Origin: Labrenzia sp. PHM005
Lineage (GTDB): Bacteria > Pseudomonadota > Alphaproteobacteria > Rhizobiales > Stappiaceae
Reading direction: 5' to 3'
DNA: 64,000 bases
NCBI RefSeq assembly: GCF_006517275.1
Contig: NZ_CP041191.1
Span: 1,110,501-1,174,500 of the forward strand
The notes beneath the pieces are model-generated. The model was not told the origin of the DNA. It saw only the letters and a program-made list of their open reading frames with translations, and searched no databases. Below are positions 57,505 to 64,000 of this stretch, piece after piece. How positions within the stretch are numbered: the first letter of the stretch is position 1; every line of letters starts with the position of its first letter. Position numbers and translations under genes: made by a program.

Positions 57505-57768
57505 TCAAAAATCCACCGTCAAACCCTTGATTTCCCAGTCGTCATAGCGCGTCGGTTCCAGGCCGCCGCGGCCATCGACTTCTTCCGGCATGGCGTCCTG
57601 TTTGGCGTCGATCTCCTTGCGCCGGTCTTCGGCTTCTTTCAAAGCGCGCTGGGCGGCGGGAGGCAGATCTTCAAATTTCCGTTTTGGCGCTTCGGCCACA
57701 TCCGTTTTAAGGGACGGGACTTCGGTGGCCGTGAAATCGGCGGTCGATGTATCTTTGGTATCGGTCAT
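57505..57768 (-). CDS. DUF1674 protein, SDHAF4-type succinate dehydrogenase assembly factor
   Basis: 87 residues. The disordered N-terminus is followed by the conserved C-terminus DGRGGLEPTRYDDWEIKGLTVDF (in parts GRGGLEPTRY and DWEIKG). Mitochondrial SDHAF4 binds flavinylated SdhA to protect assembly. The bacterial homolog probably does the same. Transfer of function from mitochondria is inference. Confidence 0.85.
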   Translation of the reverse strand: MTDTKDTSTADFTATEVPSLKTDVAEAPKRKFEDLPPAAQRALKEAEDRRKEIDAKQDAMPEEVDGRGGLEPTRYDDWEIKGLTVDF

Positions 57769-57925
57769 GGTTTGGCGGTCGCAGCTTGGCTGTCAGGCGG
57801 ATTTCAAAACTCTGGTGTTATATAGGCTAAACTTGCCAAGATTGGCAGTCATACCCATGTTGAAGGCCGGATAATGTTATCGGGCGCATTTGCCTAAACA
57901 ATCAAAGGAAACGGATCAAACGACG

Positions 57926-58885
57926 ATGAATTACGTTCGCACAGCCATGCTGCTGGCAGGAATGACCGCTCTCTTTATGGGCGTCGGCTTCATGATCGGC
58001 GGACAAGGGGGCATGATGATTGCCCTTGCGATTGCGGCCGCAATGAACCTGTTCAGCTATTGGAACGCGGACAAGATGGTTCTGCGCATGCATCATGCTC
58101 AGGAAGTCGATGAACGCTCCGCGCCAGAGTATTACGGCATGGTCCGCCAACTGGCACAGAATGCCGATCTGCCGATGCCGAAAGTTTTTATCATCAACAA
58201 CCCGCAGCCAAATGCCTTTGCCACCGGCCGGAATCCGGAAAACGCAGCTGTTGCCGCGACTACGGGCCTGCTTGAGATGCTCAGCCAGGAAGAAGTGGCC
58301 GGCGTGATGGCGCACGAGCTCGCGCACGTGAAAAACCACGACACGTTGATCATGACGATCACAGCGACGATTGCCGGTGCCATCTCCATGCTGGCGAATT
58401 TTGCCTTCTTCTTCGGCGGCAACCGCAACAATCCGCTCGGCATAATCGGCGTGATCCTGATGATGGTGGTCGCGCCGATGGCCGCGATGGTCGTGCAAAT
58501 GGCGATTTCCCGGACCCGTGAATATGCTGCTGATCGCATGGGCGCGCAGATCTGCGGTGAACCGATGTGGCTCGCTTCTGCCTTGGCCAAGATCTCAGGA
58601 GGCGTGGAACGGATCCACAATCCGGATGCAGAAGCCAATCCGGCGACAGCCCACATGTTTATCATGAACCCGCTGTCCGGTGAGCGGATGGACAATCTGT
58701 TCTCTACTCATCCGAACACGCAGAACCGGATCGACGAGCTGCGCAAATTGTCTGAGGCCGGATTGGGCACCGCTGGCCGGGGTACTTATGCCCAAACAAG
58801 CGCTCCGCACTCCGGTCCCTGGGGCGGTAAATCCGGTACCCGGTCCTATGATGAACCGCCGCGCTCGAAAGGCCCTTGGGGCTGA
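57926..58885 (+). CDS. htpX: Zinc metalloprotease HtpX
   Basis: About 319 residues. Two N-terminal helices ([20 protein letters not shown] and [15 protein letters not shown]) and two more after the active site place it in the inner membrane. The zinc site is [12 protein letters not shown] (HExxH), with a later Glu in [10 protein letters not shown]. It degrades misfolded membrane proteins. The ATG at 57926 is the typical start; an upstream TTG is less likely. Confidence 0.95.
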   Translation: MNYVRTAMLLAGMTALFMGVGFMIGGQGGMMIALAIAAAMNLFSYWNADKMVLRMHHAQEVDERSAPEYYGMVRQLAQNADLPMPKVFIINNPQPNAFATGRNPENAAVAATTGLLEMLSQEEVAGVMAHELAHVKNHDTLIMTITATIAGAISMLANFAFFFGGNRNNPLGIIGVILMMVVAPMAAMVVQMAISRTREYAADRMGAQICGEPMWLASALAKISGGVERIHNPDAEANPATAHMFIMNPLSGERMDNLFSTHPNTQNRIDELRKLSEAGLGTAGRGTYAQTSAPHSGPWGGKSGTRSYDEPPRSKGPWG

Positions 58886-58950
58886 GGAATCAACAGAGAC
58901 TTCGAAAATCCTTGGCGATTGCCAGGCCAAGATCTAGAATGAATTTAGAC

Positions 58951-58988
58951 GCGCCGCAGCCGGATCCCGGACTGCGGCGCTTGATTTT
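58951..58988 (+). terminator. Terminator after htpX
   Basis: The stem GCGCCGCAG/CTGCGGCGC, with an inner CCGG/CCGG pairing, is followed by TTGATTTT. It lies 65 bases after the htpX stop. Confidence 0.8.
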
Positions 58989-59030
58989 GACACCGGCAGC
59001 GTCTCATCGGCTGCCTATCAGGACTGTTCC

Positions 59031-60407
59031 GTGACCAAAACTCCGCTAAAAAAGAATAAAGCCCCAAAGGGCAATCCGGCCGATAAAAAAGACAAGCCGG
59101 GGTTTGCGGCTCGTAAGGTTGCCGCGGATATCCTTGGAAATGTGGTTCACAAAAAGCGTCCTTTAGACGGCGAATTGGACATGGCCTCTGGTCACTCCGG
59201 TTTCCGGGATTTAGCCGCCAATGACCGCGCACTCGTGCGGGCAATTGCTGGAGCCGCCCTTCGGCACCGCGGCGAAATCGCGGAGATCCTGAGCCGTTTG
59301 CTGGATCGGGATATTCCAGAGAAAACCGGCCGGGTGCTCGATATTCTTCACGTCGCCATCGCGCAAATGCAGTTTCTGGATATTCCGGACCGGGCCGCTG
59401 TCTCGATCGCCGTCGATCATGCGTCGATGGACCGGCGCGCACGGCCCTATAAAGGTCTTGTGAACGGTGTTTTGCGCCGTCTTGGCCGAGAACGTGACGA
59501 GATCACAACTGATATTGATGCGGCCCGGATCAACACGCCGGACTGGCTCTGGGAGAGCTGGCAGGAGGCTTATGGGGAAGAGGGAGCCGCTGCCATTGCC
59601 AAAGCGCATGAAACAGAAGCTGCGCTCGATCTCACCGTAAAATCCGATCCGGATGGCTGGGCTGAAAAACTTGAGGGCACGATCGTTGGCGCGGGAAGTG
59701 TCCGGCTGACCAAAAAGGGTGCCGTTGATGCTCTGGAGGGATTTGAAGATGGAGCCTGGTGGGTTCAGGACGCGGCTGCAGCCCTGCCAGCGCGGCTGCT
59801 AGGTGATGTTTCCGGTTTGAAGGTCGCAGATCTTTGTGCTGCTCCGGGTGGTAAAACCGCACAGCTGGCTGCTGCCGGAGCAAACGTGACCGCCGTTGAT
59901 ATTTCAAAGGGCCGTCTCAAGCGGCTTTCAGAAAACATGACCCGTCTTGGTTTGTCCGTCACAACGGTCGCCTCAGATCTCAGGGCGTATGAACCGGACG
60001 AACCTTTTGATGCCATCCTGCTTGATGCGCCGTGCAGCGCGACCGGAACGATCCGTCGCCATCCGGACGTGCCCTGGATCAAGAAGCCATATGACATTGA
60101 AAAACTGGGTGAAATTCAACGGGAATTGCTCGACCGGGTGATCTCCTGGGTCAAGCCCGGTGGACTTCTGGTTTATTGCACGTGTTCCCTAGAGGCGGCA
60201 GAAGGCGAACAGCAAGTGGCGCAGTTCCTGGAGCGGAACAAGGATACGGTTGTTATGTCACCCGTCGATCCATCGGAGATCGGCGACCTGGTCAACAGCG
60301 TCACAGCGGAAGGCTTTCTTCGCTGCCGTCCGGATCATCCAGCCAGACCGGATGACAGCCTTTTCGGCATGGATGGTTTTTTCGCAGCCCGTTTCAAGAA
60401 GCTTTAA
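59031..60407 (+). CDS. rsmB: 16S rRNA (cytosine-5) methyltransferase, RsmB family
   Basis: 458 residues. The basic Lys-rich N-terminus leads into a NusB-like domain (about residues 25-160) and the SAM-dependent Nop2/Sun domain: LCAAPGGKTAQLAAAGANV, DAPCSATGTIRRHPD (catalytic motif IV Cys) and YCTCSLEAAEGEQQV (motif VI Cys). It starts with GTG. The target C967 is that of the E. coli enzyme. Confidence 0.93.
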   Translation: MTKTPLKKNKAPKGNPADKKDKPGFAARKVAADILGNVVHKKRPLDGELDMASGHSGFRDLAANDRALVRAIAGAALRHRGEIAEILSRLLDRDIPEKTGRVLDILHVAIAQMQFLDIPDRAAVSIAVDHASMDRRARPYKGLVNGVLRRLGRERDEITTDIDAARINTPDWLWESWQEAYGEEGAAAIAKAHETEAALDLTVKSDPDGWAEKLEGTIVGAGSVRLTKKGAVDALEGFEDGAWWVQDAAAALPARLLGDVSGLKVADLCAAPGGKTAQLAAAGANVTAVDISKGRLKRLSENMTRLGLSVTTVASDLRAYEPDEPFDAILLDAPCSATGTIRRHPDVPWIKKPYDIEKLGEIQRELLDRVISWVKPGGLLVYCTCSLEAAEGEQQVAQFLERNKDTVVMSPVDPSEIGDLVNSVTAEGFLRCRPDHPARPDDSLFGMDGFFAARFKKL

Positions 60408-60546
60408 CGCAGAATAAACACTTCAACTGTCATGATTCTCTAAAGCAATTGCTAACCTTAATAGTCGGTTTAAGAACTGGTTCTTGGCCACTTGAATGGA
60501 GAATACCGATTATCACGCTTAGACCATCAGTATTGGAGATGGTCCG

Positions 60547-62418
60547 GTGACGAATGCCACCTTCTCGGAACGCGGGCGTATTTGGGGCCTGGTGGTGTCG
60601 TATTTCTGGCAACGGACCCGAAAGTGGATGCATGGCGGACCAATCTCCCGCTTGCAGCCATTTTCTGCCGTGCCTGAACGCTTGCTGATCGCACCGCAGG
60701 ATTTAAGAACGGCAGACGCGACCAATGCCGCGGATATCTATGGTGGGCGGTTTCTCTTTTCCGGTCACCTGGTCGAGACACAAGGCCGCTCTCCCTTTGA
60801 GTTGCAAGCTGTCCATGAAGATTGGCAACGCGAATTGCACAGTTTCGGCTGGCTCCGGGACTTGCGCGCGGCCGACAGCCAGATTGCCCGCCAGAACGCT
60901 CGGGCCTTGGTGGAAGACTGGATTCGCTATTGCGGCCGCTGGCATCAATATGGCTGGGAAGCTCCGGTGGTCACCCGCCGGATCCTGTCCTGGCTGGCCC
61001 ATTCGCCGTTTATTCTGCAGGATGGTGAGCACGATTTTTATCGGGCCTTCATCAAATCTCTGGCCCGTCAGGTTCACTATCTGCGCCAAACCATCAACGA
61101 AACCGAAGACGGTGTCGAACGGCTACATGCGGCGCTCGCCATCGCGTCTGCCTGCATCTCCATGGCCGGGCAGGGAAGATTTGCCCGTCAGAGTATCCGG
61201 CGGCTGGATCAGGAACTGGCCCGCCAGATCCTTCCCGATGGCGGCCATATCTCCCGCAATCCCCGGGCGCTGATCGATATTCTCGCCGATCTTCTGCCGG
61301 TCCGACAGGCCTTTGTCGCTCAAGGGCTTGAAGTGCCGGCGGCTATGGTTCAGTCGGTCGATCGGATGATGCCCATGATGAAATTTTTCCGTCATGGCGA
61401 TGGGGCGCTCGGCCACTTCAACGGTATGGGCTCCACACCGAGCGATCTGGTGGCAACAATCCTGGCCTATGACGATGCGCGCGGTGCACCGCCGTCTAAC
61501 GCACCGCATTCCGGATATCAGCGGCTCAGCGGCGGATCGTCCGTGGTGCTAATGGATGCTGGTCCGGCTCCGGAGATTTCGCTCTCAGGCGATGCCCATG
61601 CAGGCTGTTTGTCGTTCGAGTTTTCCTCCGGCGTGAACAGGATCATCGTCAATTGCGGGGTTTCTCCAAAATCCAATCCGGTGTGGCGTAAAGTCAGCCG
61701 GTCTACAGCGGCTCATTCCACAGCCTCGATCGACGACACATCATCCTGCCGGTTCTTGTCCGAAAAGCCGTTTGGTCATCTGCTTGGCGCTCCGATTCTC
61801 TCCGGTCCAAGGAACGTTGAGCTGGCTCGGGAAGATGATGCTGCTGGAAGCCGCCTAATTGCGTCCCACGACGGCTATGCGGCCGATTTCAATACAATGC
61901 ATGAACGCGATCTACGCTTGTCCGCGGATGGAACAGTCCTTGATGGCATAGATACTTTTCAGGCAACCGGTTCGGTGGACCCTGATACCCTTTATACCAT
62001 CCGGTTCCATTTGCATCCGGCACTTAAAGCTTCTCTGATCCGGGCGGGGTCTGCGTTGCTTCTGGTTTGCCGCGATGGGGAAGCTTGGGAATTCGAAGCG
62101 CCAGGCATCGAAATCGCATTGGAAGAGAGCATTTATCTCTCAGATGTCTTTGGTCACCGGAAATCGGAACAAATTGTTCTTTCCGGACCGCTGGAATCGG
62201 CTCCGTCTGTTGGATGGCAATTCCGGCGGACTGCGACTGCTAAACTGAGCCGCCGCGGCACCAATGATTTTGATGAAACAGAAGAATTGCCGTTAGAGGA
62301 ACCAGCGTCAGAGGTTGCAGAACCAGCTGAGGGTACTGATGTGGAAACTGGAGAAACACCGGACGATACCTCTGCAAATCAGACTAAGGACGAAGAGGGA
62401 CGCCAAGATCCCATCTGA
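60547..62418 (+). CDS. Heparinase II/III family protein
   Basis: 623 residues beginning with GTG. The N-terminal alpha/alpha barrel (residues about 80-310, with ARQNARALVEDWIRYC and ARQILPDGGHISRNPRALID) precedes the beta-sandwich heparinase II/III domain (about 330-560). No signal peptide, which is odd for a polysaccharide lyase. An acidic Glu/Pro/Thr tail of about 50 residues ends the protein. The gene position between rsmB and purH is typical of Rhizobiales. Substrate unknown. Confidence 0.88.
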   Translation: MTNATFSERGRIWGLVVSYFWQRTRKWMHGGPISRLQPFSAVPERLLIAPQDLRTADATNAADIYGGRFLFSGHLVETQGRSPFELQAVHEDWQRELHSFGWLRDLRAADSQIARQNARALVEDWIRYCGRWHQYGWEAPVVTRRILSWLAHSPFILQDGEHDFYRAFIKSLARQVHYLRQTINETEDGVERLHAALAIASACISMAGQGRFARQSIRRLDQELARQILPDGGHISRNPRALIDILADLLPVRQAFVAQGLEVPAAMVQSVDRMMPMMKFFRHGDGALGHFNGMGSTPSDLVATILAYDDARGAPPSNAPHSGYQRLSGGSSVVLMDAGPAPEISLSGDAHAGCLSFEFSSGVNRIIVNCGVSPKSNPVWRKVSRSTAAHSTASIDDTSSCRFLSEKPFGHLLGAPILSGPRNVELAREDDAAGSRLIASHDGYAADFNTMHERDLRLSADGTVLDGIDTFQATGSVDPDTLYTIRFHLHPALKASLIRAGSALLLVCRDGEAWEFEAPGIEIALEESIYLSDVFGHRKSEQIVLSGPLESAPSVGWQFRRTATAKLSRRGTNDFDETEELPLEEPASEVAEPAEGTDVETGETPDDTSANQTKDEEGRQDPI

Positions 62419-62492
62419 AACCTTCCGCTTTTCAGCAAGACGTGTTAGGGCGGCGCCACATTCCGCACCGTTCCAGCTGAGAGGCAGTCCAG

Positions 62493-64000
62493 ATGGCCAT
62501 CGTGTCCAAAGCCGTTCCCGTTCCAGAATATGTTCCTGTCAAACGCGCCCTTTTGTCTGTTTTCGACAAAACCGGGCTCGTGGACTTCGCCAAGGCTTTG
62601 GCCGATCGCGGCGTGGAACTGGTTTCGACTGGCGGCTCCTATAAGGCGCTGAAAGACGCTGGCCTCGCCGTCCTTGATATCTCTGAAGTCACCAATTTCC
62701 CGGAAATCATGGATGGCCGGGTGAAAACGCTGCACCCGAATGTCCATGGTGGTCTGTTGTCTATCCGCGACGATGAAGACCACCAAAAGGCCATGGCCGA
62801 CCACGGAATAACCGGAATCGACCTTTTTTGCGGCAATCTATATCCTTTTGAGGAGGTGGTGGCCTCTGGCGCGGACTACGCGACCGGGATTGAAAACATC
62901 GATATTGGCGGTCCGGCCATGACCCGGGCGGCGGCAAAGAACCACGCTTATGTGACCGTCGTTACGGACCCTGCCGACTATACGTCTGTGATAGAAGCGC
63001 TCGACGCCAACGATGGAAAATCACCAATTGCTCTTCGCAAAAAACTGGCCTTGAAAGCCTTTGCCCGCACGGCCGCATATGATGCGGCTGTTTCCAACTG
63101 GATGGCGGATCAATTGGAAGAAGCTACCCCGGCTCACCGCGCGGTTGGTGGTGCGCTTTCGGAAGTCATGCGTTACGGCGAAAACCCGCACCAGACAGCT
63201 GGATTCTACAAGACCGGCGAAAAGCGCCCGGGCGTTGCCACCGCAACTCAGCTTCAAGGCAAGACGCTCTCCTACAACAACATCAACGACACGGATGCTG
63301 CCTTCGAACTGGTCAGCGAGTTTGACCCGTCCCGCACAAGCGCTGTTGCCATCATCAAGCACGCAAATCCTTGCGGTGTAGCCGAAGGCTCCAGCCTCAA
63401 AGATGCTTACGAAAAAGCCTTGCGCTGCGATCCAGTTTCAGCTTTTGGCGGTATCGTTGCTTTGAACCAGACCCTTGATGCGGCGGCAGCGGAAGAAATC
63501 GTCAAGGTTTTCACCGAGGTCATTATTGCGCCGGACGCCGATGAAGCGGCCCGCGAAATCATTGCAGCCAAGAAAAATCTGCGGCTGCTGACGACTGGCG
63601 GCCTCGCCGATGCCCGGGCCGAGGGGCTGTTTGTGAAGTCCGTTGCAGGTGGTTTGTTGGTTCAGTCCCGGGACAACGGTGTGGTCGATGACTTGGATCT
63701 TAAAGTCGTGACCAAACGCGCGCCGAGCGATCAGGAAATGCAGGACCTGAAGTTTGCATTCCGGGTGGCCAAACATGTGAAATCGAATGCCATCGTTTAT
63801 GTCAAGGACGGAGCGACGGTCGGGGTCGGTGCCGGTCAAATGAGCCGGGTGGATTCTGCCCGTATTGCTGCGCGTAAGGCGCTGGACGCCACAGAAGCCG
63901 CGGGGCTTTCCGAGCCGCTCACAAAGGGCTGTGTTGTGGCATCCGACGCCTTCTTCCCCTTTGCTGATGGCCTGCTTTCTGCGGCAGAGGCGGGCGCCAC
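62493..64000 (+). CDS. purH: Bifunctional AICAR transformylase/IMP cyclohydrolase, 3' end outside the window
   Basis: The last two steps of IMP synthesis. The visible 502 residues cover the IMP cyclohydrolase domain ([74 protein letters not shown]) and most of the AICAR transformylase domain ([50 protein letters not shown]). The ATG has GAGG upstream. The frame stays open to the last base. Confidence 0.97.
   Translation, partial: MAIVSKAVPVPEYVPVKRALLSVFDKTGLVDFAKALADRGVELVSTGGSYKALKDAGLAVLDISEVTNFPEIMDGRVKTLHPNVHGGLLSIRDDEDHQKAMADHGITGIDLFCGNLYPFEEVVASGADYATGIENIDIGGPAMTRAAAKNHAYVTVVTDPADYTSVIEALDANDGKSPIALRKKLALKAFARTAAYDAAVSNWMADQLEEATPAHRAVGGALSEVMRYGENPHQTAGFYKTGEKRPGVATATQLQGKTLSYNNINDTDAAFELVSEFDPSRTSAVAIIKHANPCGVAEGSSLKDAYEKALRCDPVSAFGGIVALNQTLDAAAAEEIVKVFTEVIIAPDADEAAREIIAAKKNLRLLTTGGLADARAEGLFVKSVAGGLLVQSRDNGVVDDLDLKVVTKRAPSDQEMQDLKFAFRVAKHVKSNAIVYVKDGATVGVGAGQMSRVDSARIAARKALDATEAAGLSEPLTKGCVVASDAFFPFADGLLSAAEAGA

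Noticed and set aside
60451..60473. CtrA-like TTAA pair upstream of the heparinase-like gene
   Set aside because: The two TTAA half-sites are separated by eight bases, not seven.

Overview
The window reads as a stretch of conserved chromosome from an alphaproteobacterium of the Hyphomicrobiales, most like the marine Stappiaceae (Roseibium/Labrenzia/Stappia type). The grounds are gene content and order: argH-lptM-lysA followed by a TIGR02302 protein, ftsE-ftsX-DUF218-plsC, a CpdR response regulator, a DUF1674/SDHAF4 gene beside htpX, and rsmB-heparinase-like-purH. CtrA-type TTAA-N7-TTAA sites lie upstream of a cell-division operon and a putative motility cluster. The genus is inferred from memory of gene neighbourhoods and was not searched. 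I see no tRNA, rRNA, CRISPR array, insertion sequence or prophage.

Layout. 1-2.9 kb: two tandem von Willebrand (TadG-type) genes, the first cut by the window edge, then acetyl-CoA synthetase (acsA) in the opposite direction. 5.1-13.9 kb, minus strand: a DUF1761 gene and a complete urease operon, ureD-ureA-ureB-(two LprI-like genes)-ureC-(unknown)-(GST)-ureE-ureF-ureG-(GNAT). 14-22.5 kb: a D,D-carboxypeptidase, a His-rich COG0523 metallochaperone GTPase, TesB thioesterase, a UbiH-type hydroxylase, an SDR, a small twin-helix membrane protein, a PduO-type adenosyltransferase and a rhomboid protease. 22.5-28.3 kb is the least ordinary part. It holds a divergent TetR/Rieske oxygenase versus sterol-desaturase/DUF2141 module, then an ECF sigma/anti-sigma pair divergent from a Gly-rich repeat protein and a 17-kDa-antigen-type lipoprotein. 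28.5-32.8 kb: etfBA, 3-hydroxybutyryl-CoA dehydrogenase and an acyl-CoA ligase. 32.8-33.9 kb: three very small YjfB-like genes.

33.9-42.4 kb: a TlpA thioredoxin, argH-lptM-lysA, the TIGR02302 protein, and DUF3426-hpt-cpdR on the minus strand. 42.6-45.9 kb: ftsEX, a DUF218 protein and an acyltransferase. 46-52 kb: ChaC, DUF2125, GNAT, an EamA transporter, a CitE-like lyase, DUF1737, a free-standing ATP-grasp enzyme and LolA. 52.1-64 kb: ftsK with an aminotransferase, an SGNH hydrolase, SDHAF4, htpX, rsmB, a heparinase-like gene and the 5' part of purH.

How it works together: most of the window is housekeeping (nitrogen release from urea, acetate and acyl-CoA metabolism, Arg/Lys/purine biosynthesis, cell envelope and division). 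The best candidate for an undescribed system is the ECF module. The predicted periplasmic part of its anti-sigma factor carries the same Cys-containing domain as the lipoprotein encoded across the divergent promoter region. Other points worth following are the three small proteins sharing a GLG..[VL]D C-terminus downstream of a CtrA-type site, and the tandem TadG duplication that left a fragment of the acs 3' end between the copies.
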